DNA from: JAWOLE01 sp963815655
GTDB taxonomy: Bacteria > Acidobacteriota > Thermoanaerobaculia > UBA5066 > Gp7-AA6
Assembly: GCA_963815655.1 (NCBI GenBank)
Contig: CAWFHK010000001.1
Location: 2,294,001-2,358,000 of the forward strand
Length of the DNA stretch: 64,000 nucleotides
Reading direction: 5' to 3'
A program made the translations under genes and the position numbers. The notes under the pieces were generated by a model, which saw only the letters and a program-made list of their open reading frames with translations, had not been told where the DNA came from and did no database searches. Shown in pieces: positions 8,842-16,794 of the stretch; positions within the stretch are counted from its first letter, which is position 1, and every line of letters starts with the position of its first letter.

Positions 8842-10842
8842 ATGAACGGCTCACCGACGACCCCTCACCCCGCCCCTCTCCCGGACCCGTCCGCCGAAGC
8901 TCGAAGAGCGAAGGAGGAGGGAGAGGGAGTCCGGCAGGCCCTCCAGAGGCACTTCGGGCACCGGGACTTCCGGCCCGGGCAGGAGGAGATGGTCCGCGCG
9001 GTGCTCGCGGGGCGGGACATCCTCGCCGTCATGCCGACGGGAGCCGGCAAGTCGCTCGGCTACCAGCTCCCGGCGCTTCTCCTTCCGGGGCTGACTCTCG
9101 TCGTCTCTCCGCTCATCGCTTTGATGAAGGACCAGGTGGACGAGTTGAACCGCAAGGGAATCCGCGCCGCGGCTCTGCATTCGCTCGCCTCGCCGCCCGA
9201 GCGCCGCGCGGCGATCGCCAACGCCCGGAGCGGCGCCCTGCGCCTCCTCTACGTCGCTCCCGAGCGGTTCGCCTCGGCGTCCTTCCTCCGGGACCTCCCC
9301 GACCTGCGCCTGTCGCTCTTCGCCGTGGACGAGGCGCACTGCGTGTCGGAGTGGGGGCATGACTTCCGGCCGGACTACCGGCGCCTCGCGGAGGCCGCCG
9401 GCCTCTGCCGCCGCGCCGACGGGGCCCCCGGCCGCCCGCCCGTCATCGCCTTTACGGCCACAGCCACGCCCGAGGTGCGGGAAGACATCCTGGCGCTCCT
9501 CGCCCTGTCGAATCCAGAGGTCTTCGTCGCGGGTTTCGACCGGCCCAACATCTCCTTCGACGTGCGGCGCGTCTCGGGAGAGCTCGAGAAGCGGGTTCTC
9601 CTGCCGGAGCTCGTGGCGGGCCGGCGGGCCTTGATCTACGCCGCGACGCGCAAGAGCGCGGAGCGCGCGGCCGACGCACTGCGGGCCTCCGGGACGGACG
9701 CCCACGCGTACCACGCCGGCCTCGACGAAGCGGAGCGGACGCGGGTCCAGAACGGCTTCGCGGCGGGGCGCATCCCGGTCGTCTGCGCGACGAACGCCTT
9801 CGGGATGGGGATCGACCGGCCCGACGTCGAGGCGGTCGTGCACTTCGAGATCCCCGGATCGCTCGAGGCCTACTACCAGGAGATCGGCCGGGGCGGCCGG
9901 GACGGGAGGCCCGCCCAGGCGACGCTCCTCTGGAACTACGTGGACGTGCGCACCCGGGAGTTCTTCATCGAGAAGGAGGACGACGAGGCCGACCTCTGGC
10001 GGCAGAGGGTTCCTCTCGACCCGGAGCAGCGCGAGAGGAAGCGCGAGCTCGACCGCAAGAAGCTGAAGCGGATGATCGCCTACGCCGACTCGACCGGATG
10101 CCTGCGCGCGGCGCTGCTCGGATACTTCGGCGAGGCGAACGTCGCGACGAGGTGCGGCAACTGCGGCAACTGCGCGCGGCGGCGGGCTCTCGACGCCGAC
10201 GAGCTCCTCTTCCTCCGCAAGATCCTCTCCGGGGTCGCGCGCGCGGGCGAGCGCTTCGGGCAACGCAAGGTCACCGCGATGCTGCGCGGGGACCTCGAAG
10301 GCCTTCCGGAATCCCTCCAGTCGCTTTCGACGACCGGGCTCCTCTCGCGCGAGGACCCGAAGAAGATCGGCCGGTGGCTCGACGCCGCGGTCGGGGCGGG
10401 GCTCCTCCGGGCGAGCGACGACGTCTACCGCACGCTCTCTCTGACGCGCCTGGGCCGCGACGTCATGTCGGGCCGCCGGCCGGACGCCGAGCTGACCCTC
10501 CCCGAGCCGCCTCGGGCGAAGCTGCCGCGCGGCAAGCGGCCGAAGGCGCCGAAGCGACCGCTCGCGGCGGCTCCCGGAGGCGGAGAGCTCGCCTCCGTCG
10601 AAGAGAGCGACGGAACGGATTACATCCTCTTCGAGACATTGAAAAGCTGGCGGCGCCGCGAAGCGGCCGAGCGCTCCGTCCCGCCGTACGTCGTCTTTCA
10701 CGACCGAACGCTCGCCGCGATCGCCTCTCTCCGGCCCCGTTCGCTCGAGGCGCTCGCGCAGGTGCCCGGCATCGGCCCGGCCAAGCTCGCGGCGTACGGA
10801 AGGAAGATCCTCGAACTGATCGGCCAGTCCGCGTCATCCTGA
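8842..10842 (+). CDS. recQ: ATP-dependent DNA helicase RecQ
   Basis: 3'-5' superfamily 2 helicase of recombination and replication-fork repair. Order: Walker A MPTGAGKS (residues ~64-71), DEAH box (~165), TATATP, helicase C-terminal domain (NAFGMGIDRPDV, EIGRGGRDG), RQC zinc site (CLRAALLGYFGE, RCGNCGNC), and an HRDC domain (~residues 610-660: LRPRSLEALAQVPGIGPAKL). 666 residues, normal for the family. Residues ~8-30 are encoded by a GC-rich palindromic repeat and are a nonconserved extension before the true helicase start (ALQRHFGHRDFRPGQ). The last codons and stop (GCG TCA TCC TGA) lie in a REP-like TCATCCTGAGC repeat. Confidence 0.95.
   Translation: MNGSPTTPHPAPLPDPSAEARRAKEEGEGVRQALQRHFGHRDFRPGQEEMVRAVLAGRDILAVMPTGAGKSLGYQLPALLLPGLTLVVSPLIALMKDQVDELNRKGIRAAALHSLASPPERRAAIANARSGALRLLYVAPERFASASFLRDLPDLRLSLFAVDEAHCVSEWGHDFRPDYRRLAEAAGLCRRADGAPGRPPVIAFTATATPEVREDILALLALSNPEVFVAGFDRPNISFDVRRVSGELEKRVLLPELVAGRRALIYAATRKSAERAADALRASGTDAHAYHAGLDEAERTRVQNGFAAGRIPVVCATNAFGMGIDRPDVEAVVHFEIPGSLEAYYQEIGRGGRDGRPAQATLLWNYVDVRTREFFIEKEDDEADLWRQRVPLDPEQRERKRELDRKKLKRMIAYADSTGCLRAALLGYFGEANVATRCGNCGNCARRRALDADELLFLRKILSGVARAGERFGQRKVTAMLRGDLEGLPESLQSLSTTGLLSREDPKKIGRWLDAAVGAGLLRASDDVYRTLSLTRLGRDVMSGRRPDAELTLPEPPRAKLPRGKRPKAPKRPLAAAPGGGELASVEESDGTDYILFETLKSWRRREAAERSVPPYVVFHDRTLAAIASLRPRSLEALAQVPGIGPAKLAAYGRKILELIGQSASS
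8861..8934 (+). repeat. Palindromic repeat encoding the RecQ N-terminal extension
   Basis: Inverted arms CCCTCTCCC and GGGAGAGGG enclose about 35 bp with a further small inverted motif. The element is read in frame as a Pro/Ala/Glu-rich stretch upstream of the conserved RecQ fold. A similar GGAGGGAGAGGGAG end occurs in the copA linker repeat at 49391-49497. Confidence 0.6.
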
Positions 10843-11009
10843 GCGCGCCGTCCGTGTCATGCTGGGCGGGCGGCTCGTGTCATCCTGAGCGGGGCTTGTG
10901 TCATCCTGAGCGAAGCGAAGGATCTTCCCCGGGGGACAGGCCAGGCAGATTCTTCGTCGCTTCGCTCCTCAGAATGACAGGGAGCGAGCTTCGCTCCTCA
11001 GAATGACAG
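10832..11009 (+). repeat. REP-like cluster (TCATCCTGAGCG family)
   Basis: Three good direct copies of GTCATCCTGAGCG and one degenerate copy (GTCATGCTGGGCG) are followed by two inverted copies ending CTCAGAATGACAG. Arms of the last pair (CGAAGCGAAGGATC versus CTTCGTCGCTTCGCTCC) can form a long hairpin. It spans the recQ-S9 peptidase junction: the first copy contains the recQ stop codon, and the last contains an ATG in frame with the peptidase. Related copies are at 24651, 29655 and 40855. Confidence 0.85.
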
Positions 11010-11029
11010 CGGCCCCTCGGGAGGTGACG

Positions 11030-13144
11030 ATGTTCTGGCGAATCCCGACGCTCGCGCTCGCCGCCGTCCTGCACCTTGCCGCGCCGGGGAAGCCGGCGTT
11101 CACGCTCGACCAGGTCCTGAGCGCTCCCTTTCCGACGGACCTGACCGCGGCGCCGGGGAGCGGCGCCGTCGCCTGGGTCTTCAACGACCGGGGCGCGCGC
11201 AACGTCTGGGTCGCCGAGCCTCCCGACTACAGGGGAAGACGGCTGACCGACTTCATGGAAGACGACGGCCAGGAGATCTCGGACCTCGCTTTCACGGCGA
11301 AGGGCACGAGCATCGTCTTCGTGCGCGGCGGCGGCGCCAGTCGCCGGGGCGAGTTCCCGAACCCGCTCTCCCGGGCGGAAGGCGCCGAGCAGGCGGTCAT
11401 GGCCGTCGCGCTTTCGGGCGGCGCCCCGCGCAAGCTCGCCGAGGGACACTCCCCCGCCGTCTCGCCCGGCGGCGACCGCGTCGCGTACGTTTTGAAGGAC
11501 CAGGTCTGGTCGGTTCCCTCAGACGGCGCCGAGAAGCCGGTCCCGCTCTTCAAGGCGCGCGGAGAGGAGGGCGGGCTGCGCTGGTCGCCCGACGGATCCC
11601 GCCTTGCCTTCGTGAGCCGGCGCGGCGACCACAGTTTCGTCGGGATCTACGACCCGTCCGCAAGGACGGTCTCCTACATCGATCCGACGGTGGACCGCGA
11701 CTCCGGCCCCGTCTGGTCGGCCGACGGCCGGCGCCTCGCCTACCTGAGGCTCCCGGCCGCGCGCGAGACCCGCTCCTTCCGGCCGCACCGGGAAGGCGAG
11801 CCCTGGTCCATCCGAGTGGCGGACGCGGCGACAGGCCGCGGGCGCGAGGTCTTCCGCGCCGAGAAGGGACGCGGCAGCGTCTTCCGCGGCGTCGTCGCCC
11901 GCGACCAGTTCCTCTGGACCGAGGACGACCGGCTCGTATTCCCCTGGGAAAGGAACGGATGGACACACCTCTACTCGATTCCCGCGGCGGGAGGTCCGGC
12001 CGCCCTTTTGACGCCCGGGGAGTTCGAGGTCGAATACGTCTCGCTCTCCTCCGACCGCAAGAGGGTCCTCTTCAACTCGAACGAGGGAGACATTGACCGC
12101 CGGCATCTCTGGAGCGTCCCGGCCGCGGGAGGCAAGCCCGCCGCGCTGACGAGCGGCAGCGGCATCGAGTGGTCGCCCGTGGCGAGCGGCGATGGCAAGG
12201 CGACCGCGTACTTCCACTCCGACGCGAAGCGTCCGCCGCGGCCGGCCATCCAGTCCGGCAACGGCGCCGCGCGCGATCTCGCCCCGGCCGCGGTCCCGGC
12301 CGGTTTTCCCGAGAGCGCGCTCGTCGCGCCGGCGCCGGTGATCTTTCCCGCCGCGGACGGAATGAGGATCCACGCCCAGCTCTTCCTGCCGCCGGGCGCG
12401 AAGGCGGGCGAGCGGAGGCCGGCGGTGATCTTCTTCCACGGAGGATCGCGCCGGCAGATGCTCCTGGGCTGGCACTACAACTACTATTACCGGAATTCCT
12501 ACGCCTTCAATCAGTACCTCGCTTCCCGCGGTTACGCCGTGCTCTCGGTCAATTACCGGAGCGGCATCGGCTACGGGATGGAGTTCCGCGAGGCGCTCGA
12601 CTACGGAGCCGTCGGCGCGTCGGAGTTCAACGACGTGCTCGGAGCGGGGCTGTATCTCGCGAGCCGGCCCGACGTGGACGCCGGCGCGATCGGCCTCTGG
12701 GGAGGCTCCTACGGCGGGTACCTGACGGCGCTCGGCCTCGCGCGGGCCTCGCACCTGTTCGCCGCCGGCGTGGACTTCCACGGCGTCCACGACTGGAACG
12801 GCGTCATCGCGAACTTCGAGCCCTCCTACGATCCGGCGAAACAGCAGGACGCCGCGCGCCTCGCATTCGAGTCCTCACCGATGGCGTCGGTCAAGACGTG
12901 GCGCTCTCCCGTCCTCCTGATCCACGGCGACGACGACCGCAACGTCCCTTTCGGCCAGAGCGTGGAGCTCGTCGAGGCCCTCCGCCGCCAGGGAGTCGAA
13001 TTCGAGGAGCTCGTTTTCCCCGACGAGATCCACGATTTCCTGGTCCACGCGCACTGGCTCTCCGCGTACGAGGCGGCCGCGGGGTTCCTGGATCGCCGCC
13101 TCGCGGCGGCGAGTCCAAGGTCCAAGGTCCAAGGTCCAAAGTAG
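11030..13144 (+). CDS. Exported S9-family prolyl oligopeptidase
   Basis: Serine peptidase with an N-terminal WD-type propeller (repeated SPDGSRLAF / SADGRRLAY-like strands) and a C-terminal alpha/beta hydrolase domain (from ~residue 435). Nucleophile Ser560 in GGSYGGY, acid in HGDDDRNVPF, His in DEIHDFLVH. A signal peptide (MFWRIPTLALAAVLHLAAP) indicates a periplasmic or extracellular role in peptide degradation. The ATG at 11030 is chosen over the in-frame ATG at 11003, because the latter lies in a REP repeat and the former has GGGAGG upstream and begins the signal peptide. The last ten residues (SPRSKVQGPK) and the stop are encoded by a TCCAAGG repeat. Confidence 0.88.
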   Translation: MFWRIPTLALAAVLHLAAPGKPAFTLDQVLSAPFPTDLTAAPGSGAVAWVFNDRGARNVWVAEPPDYRGRRLTDFMEDDGQEISDLAFTAKGTSIVFVRGGGASRRGEFPNPLSRAEGAEQAVMAVALSGGAPRKLAEGHSPAVSPGGDRVAYVLKDQVWSVPSDGAEKPVPLFKARGEEGGLRWSPDGSRLAFVSRRGDHSFVGIYDPSARTVSYIDPTVDRDSGPVWSADGRRLAYLRLPAARETRSFRPHREGEPWSIRVADAATGRGREVFRAEKGRGSVFRGVVARDQFLWTEDDRLVFPWERNGWTHLYSIPAAGGPAALLTPGEFEVEYVSLSSDRKRVLFNSNEGDIDRRHLWSVPAAGGKPAALTSGSGIEWSPVASGDGKATAYFHSDAKRPPRPAIQSGNGAARDLAPAAVPAGFPESALVAPAPVIFPAADGMRIHAQLFLPPGAKAGERRPAVIFFHGGSRRQMLLGWHYNYYYRNSYAFNQYLASRGYAVLSVNYRSGIGYGMEFREALDYGAVGASEFNDVLGAGLYLASRPDVDAGAIGLWGGSYGGYLTALGLARASHLFAAGVDFHGVHDWNGVIANFEPSYDPAKQQDAARLAFESSPMASVKTWRSPVLLIHGDDDRNVPFGQSVELVEALRRQGVEFEELVFPDEIHDFLVHAHWLSAYEAAAGFLDRRLAAASPRSKVQGPK
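13113..13141 (+). repeat. TCCAAGG heptamer repeat at a gene end
   Basis: Three perfect TCCAAGG units and a variant TCCAAAG followed by TAG. The array encodes the C-terminal residues of the S9 peptidase and leads directly into its TAG stop. The same TCCAAAGTAG end recurs at 15385-15395 and, inverted, at 15760-15769, so the array has a defined border. Confidence 0.8.
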
Positions 13145-13157
13145 AAGGGACAGAAGA

Positions 13158-15320
13158 ATGAAAAAGATCGTCATGGCTTGTCTGCTTGTGTCCGCTTTCC
13201 TGTCGGCGGGGACGGCCCGGGCGGCGGATCCGGAGAAGGCTCGCAGGAAGCTTGCGAAGGAAGAGGTGGAGTTCACGCCGGAGGAGTTCTTGAAGAAGGT
13301 CTTCGCGGGGGACGAGGACATCGTCCAGCTGTTCCTCGAGGCCGGGATGCCGGTGGACACCGCGGACGAGAAGGGATGGTCGGCGCTTCACCGGGCGGCG
13401 CAGGGGGACAGCGAGAAGACGCTGGCGGTGATTCTCAAGGCGAAGCCGGCGCTGAACGCGAAGACGAAGGCGGGAGACACGCCGCTCTGCCGGGCCGCGG
13501 CGAGCGGGACGGCGAAGAACGTGGCCCTCCTGATCCAGGCGGGCGCGGACGTCAACGCGGCCTGCAGCTTCCAGAACACGGCCCTCCACGAGGCGGCCCA
13601 CGAAGGAGACGCGGCGAAGGTGTCGGCTCTCCTGGCGGCGGGCGCCCGGACCGAGGCGCGCAACGACAAGGGCGAGACACCGCTGCACCTCGCCACGAGC
13701 CAGGAGACGCCGGCCGCCGCGACGACCCTGATCCGCGCGAAGGCGGACGTCAACGCGAAGACGAAGCACGGGGAGACGCCCCTCCACCAGGCCACCGGCT
13801 GGGACAAGCCGGCGATCGTCACGGCCCTCCTCGACGCGGGCGCCGAAGTGGACGCCCGGAACGCCTCCGGTCACACCGCCCTCTACGACGCGGCCGCGTT
13901 CGAGCGCGTCAAGATCATCCCGCTGCTGCTCGCGGCAGGCGCCGATCCCTCCTCGAAATCCCGCAACGGCGAGACCCCGCTCAAAGCCGCCCAGGCGAGC
14001 GGGAACAGGCAGGTCGCTGAGATGCTCCGCGACGCGAAGCCCGCCGCACCCCGCGCGTCTTCGAAGAGCGCGCCGGCGCCGGTCTTCTCCTCGGGAACCG
14101 ACGCCGCCCCCTCCGCCGACGAGGCCGCGCGGGAACTGAAGAGGATGGGTCTGACCGCGAACAAGAAGACGCTCTTCGAGCGGGTGGGAGCGCGCGACGC
14201 GAAAGCCGTCCGGCTCCTGCTGGCGTCGGGTCTCTCGCCGGGAGTTCGCAACGAGCAGGGCCGCCCGCCCCTCTGGGTTGCGATCGAAGCCGGCGACGAG
14301 GAGATGGTCAAGACCCTTCTCGCGGCCGGGGCGAGCGCCAATGACCCGGGCGCCAGCGTGGTCAAGTCCATGGAGTACGGCGCCACGCTCGTGATGCAGG
14401 CGGTGGACGGCGGCAACCCGGAGATCGTCAAGGCCCTCGTCGCGGCGAAGGCGGACCTGAACAAGGGGAACGCCTACGGAGTCAACGGCTTGATGAACGC
14501 CGCGATTCAGGGGCGTTCGGAGCTGGTCGCGATCCTCGTCAAGGCGGGCGCCAACGTCAACGCCCGGGACAAGAACGGGACGCCCGTTCTCTACAGCGCC
14601 GTGCAGGGGGGCAATACCGAAGCCGTTCGGATCCTGATCGACGCCGGGGCGGACACCTCGGTCAGCCGCAAGCTCCTCCTCGATACCGCGAAGTCGAAGA
14701 AGGACCCGAAGCTCGTCGAGATTCTCGAGCGCGCGCCGGCCGGAAAGAGAAAGAAGGCGGCCGCGGACAAGTCGGACGACGTCAAGTCGGATACCGCTCC
14801 TCCGCCGGCGCAGCCGGCTCCGAAGTCGGCGGCGACGGGCACCGGGAAGAAGCCCCTGACCGGCAAGCAGGCGTACGACCTGGCGTGGGCCGTGACGGCG
14901 AAGTGGCGGAAGGACGCGGGACTGACCGAGCTCTCGACGACCTCGGAGGGGCCGCTCGACGCCGAGGGCCGCTCGGCCCACTGGGTCGCCCACTTCTACT
15001 CCCCCTCGGCCAAACAAGTCTCGCTCGCGAGCCTCGACGACGGCAGGCTCACGCACTCGGAGCACCCGAGCAACGAGTTGAAGATCGCCCCGATCGAGGC
15101 CGACACGATCCTGGACACGAAGCGGCTCCGCGCGATCGCCGAGGAGGCCGGCGGGTCGAAGTGCACCTCCCGCGGCGCCACCGTCAGCGCCGGCCTCGTG
15201 CCCAACCGCGGGCGCGCCCTCTGGTACTTCAACTATTCCGACAAGGAGAGTTCGAAGAACATCTGCACGATCGTCGTCAACGCGAACGGCGGAAAGGTCG
15301 AGCTGGCGGACGTCAAATGA
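13158..15320 (+). CDS. Secreted ankyrin-repeat protein
   Basis: 720 residues with a Sec signal peptide (MKKIVMACLLVSAFLSAGTARA). Two ankyrin blocks: about seven repeats at residues 70-290 and about five at 335-520 (e.g. GETPLHLA, GADVNA, GNTEAVRILIDAGAD), separated by a low-complexity A/P/S linker. A K-rich linker (~525-565) leads to a C-terminal domain of ~150 residues (QAYDLAWAVTAKW, GRALWYFNY) that looks like a PepSY-type fold by its alternating strand pattern; that is a guess. Probable role: periplasmic protein-protein scaffold. It starts 13 bp after the peptidase and may be cotranscribed with it. Confidence 0.8.
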   Translation: MKKIVMACLLVSAFLSAGTARAADPEKARRKLAKEEVEFTPEEFLKKVFAGDEDIVQLFLEAGMPVDTADEKGWSALHRAAQGDSEKTLAVILKAKPALNAKTKAGDTPLCRAAASGTAKNVALLIQAGADVNAACSFQNTALHEAAHEGDAAKVSALLAAGARTEARNDKGETPLHLATSQETPAAATTLIRAKADVNAKTKHGETPLHQATGWDKPAIVTALLDAGAEVDARNASGHTALYDAAAFERVKIIPLLLAAGADPSSKSRNGETPLKAAQASGNRQVAEMLRDAKPAAPRASSKSAPAPVFSSGTDAAPSADEAARELKRMGLTANKKTLFERVGARDAKAVRLLLASGLSPGVRNEQGRPPLWVAIEAGDEEMVKTLLAAGASANDPGASVVKSMEYGATLVMQAVDGGNPEIVKALVAAKADLNKGNAYGVNGLMNAAIQGRSELVAILVKAGANVNARDKNGTPVLYSAVQGGNTEAVRILIDAGADTSVSRKLLLDTAKSKKDPKLVEILERAPAGKRKKAAADKSDDVKSDTAPPPAQPAPKSAATGTGKKPLTGKQAYDLAWAVTAKWRKDAGLTELSTTSEGPLDAEGRSAHWVAHFYSPSAKQVSLASLDDGRLTHSEHPSNELKIAPIEADTILDTKRLRAIAEEAGGSKCTSRGATVSAGLVPNRGRALWYFNYSDKESSKNICTIVVNANGGKVELADVK

Positions 15321-15396
15321 GTCCAAGGTCCAAGGCCCGGGGGATGCCGCGCCTTCGGCGCGGCAGTCCAAGGTCCAAGGCCCAAAGTCCAAAGTA
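15321..15396 (+). repeat. TCCAAGG repeat with central hairpin, left of SUI1 gene
   Basis: Two TCCAAGG units, a hairpin GCCGCGCCTTCGGCGCGGC (15347-15365), then four TCCAAGG-like units ending CCAAAGTAGCC. It starts on the base after the ankyrin gene's stop. It is the inverted partner of the element at 15757-15811, so the SUI1-like gene sits between two opposed copies. Confidence 0.85.
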
Positions 15397-15399
15397 GCC

Positions 15400-15747
15400 G
15401 TGAGAGAGCGAGTCGTTTTTTCGAGCGGGCAAGGACGCATCTGTCCGAAGTGCGGATGGCCCGCAACCGACTGTCACTGCGCCGCGGCCCTGCCGGCGCC
15501 AAAGGAGTCCGTTCCAGCCAAGATCACAGCCACTCTGAATCTCGAGAACGCCGGCCCGGGCAAGAAGGTGACGGTGATTCACGGCCTCCCGAAAAACGCA
15601 ACGTTCCTGGAATCGCTGGCGAAGGAACTGAAGAAATCCTGCGGCGCCGGCGGAAAAGCCGGCGAAGATTTCGTCGAGCTGCAGGGCGACCAGCGAGAAC
15701 GCCTCCGCGACCTCCTCGGAAAGAAAGGCTGGGTTATCAAGGGTTGA
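15400..15747 (+). CDS. SUI1/eIF1-like translation factor (YciH family)
   Basis: 115 residues. N-terminal zinc ribbon (CPKCGWPATDCHC), then an eIF1/SUI1 fold (KKVTVIHGLP, LAKELKKSCGAGGK, ELQGDQRERLRDLLGKKGW). Bacterial YciH-type proteins bind the small ribosomal subunit near the P site and are thought to influence initiation or stress translation. The GTG start gives the usual N-terminus (RERVVFSSGQGRICP). No clear Shine-Dalgarno precedes it, because the upstream bases are the TCCAAGG repeat. The gene is flanked by inverted copies of that repeat. Confidence 0.88.
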   Translation: MRERVVFSSGQGRICPKCGWPATDCHCAAALPAPKESVPAKITATLNLENAGPGKKVTVIHGLPKNATFLESLAKELKKSCGAGGKAGEDFVELQGDQRERLRDLLGKKGWVIKG

Positions 15748-15756
15748 TCTCAGGCA

Positions 15757-15811
15757 TGGCTACTTTGGACCTTGGACCTTGGACCTTGGACTGGCGCGCC
15801 GAAGGCGCGCC
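15757..15811 (-). repeat. Inverted TCCAAGG repeat with hairpin, right of SUI1 gene
   Basis: ACTTTGGACC followed by CTTGGAC units (reverse complement of TCCAAGG), then the hairpin GGCGCGCCGAAGGCGCGCC, which abuts the next gene's ATG. Its outer base pattern GGCTACTTTGGACC is the inverse of the CCAAAGTAGCC end of the left copy. Confidence 0.85.
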
Positions 15812-16504
15812 ATGACGACCCGCCTCTACCTCGTCCGCCACGGCGCGACGGTGCTCTCCGCGGAGGACGCCTTCGCCGGCGAGACCGACGTGGCCCTGTC
15901 CGACGAGGGACGCGAGCAGGCGCGCCGGCTGTCGGAGCGCCTGGCGGCGGAGCCGATCGCGGGCTTCTACGCCTCGCCCCTGTCCCGCACGATGGAGACA
16001 GCGCGGATCCTCGCCAGGCCTCATCACATCGAGGTCGTCGCGCGCGACGGACTGCGCGAGATCTCGCATGGCCACTGGGAGGGGCGCAAGCGCGCCGACG
16101 TCGAGAGGCTCTTTCCGGAGGAATACGCGCAATGGGAGGCCGACCCCTTCTCGTCCGCTCCGGAGGGAGGCGAGAGCGGCCTCGCCGCGACGGCCCGCGC
16201 GCTGCCGGAGCTCCTGCGGATCGTCGGCGAGAGCCGCGACCGCCAGGCGCTCCTCGTTTCGCACAAGGCGACGATCCGCCTGCTGCTCTGCGTTCTTCTC
16301 GGGTTCGATCCGAGGACCTACCGGGACCGCCTCGACCAGAGCCCCGCGTCGCTGAACATCCTGGACTTCAAGGACGCGACCCATGCGAGGCTCTCGCTCT
16401 TCAACGACACCTCCCACTACGCGGCGAGCCCTTCCGCCACCCCGGACATGCCGCACGGCCGCCTGTCGCGATGGTGGGACCGGGCCCCGAACGCGAAGAA
16501 ATGA
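15812..16504 (+). CDS. Histidine phosphatase (phosphoglycerate mutase / CobC-like)
   Basis: 230 residues. Catalytic RHG motif (VRHGAT) with phospho-accepting His near residue 9, second arginine in SPLSRTMETA, acid in REISHGHWEG, and second His in LLVSHKATIRLLL. This branch includes alpha-ribazole phosphatases and broad phosphatases; no cobalamin genes are nearby, so the substrate is undecided. The ATG follows directly on the repeat hairpin at 15793-15811; an earlier in-frame start would read through the repeat and is unlikely. Confidence 0.85.
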   Translation: MTTRLYLVRHGATVLSAEDAFAGETDVALSDEGREQARRLSERLAAEPIAGFYASPLSRTMETARILARPHHIEVVARDGLREISHGHWEGRKRADVERLFPEEYAQWEADPFSSAPEGGESGLAATARALPELLRIVGESRDRQALLVSHKATIRLLLCVLLGFDPRTYRDRLDQSPASLNILDFKDATHARLSLFNDTSHYAASPSATPDMPHGRLSRWWDRAPNAKK

Positions 16505-16734
16505 GAGGGCCCATCTCGCGGGCGAGAGAGAGGAGCGAAGGACGCTTGAAGACCCGCCTGTTTGCTTTCGAGGGGATGATGTGAGACTCTGGCGGCCTCG
16601 ACGTCCGGCATTGCGGGGCCTCAAGGCTCCAATCAACGGGCGGTTGCACCACGAACGTAGGCCTCGCCGGCGATTCCTCCGTTCCCGAAAAAAGCCGGAA
16701 CAGTCATGCGGTGAGCGCTCCAGCTGGTATTAGC

Positions 16735-16754
16735 GGGGGACCTCGCGGTCCCCC
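16735..16754 (+). repeat. GC-rich hairpin upstream of the DEAD-box gene
   Basis: Perfect stem GGGGGACC / GGTCCCCC with a TCGC loop, followed by CCCCCGAACCCC. The same tail motif occurs in the repeat within the copA linker. The 290-bp gap from 16505 to 16794 shows no other supported feature. Confidence 0.55.
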
Positions 16755-16794
16755 GAACCCCTTGGGCCCGCCGCGGAAAGAACACACGGATTCC

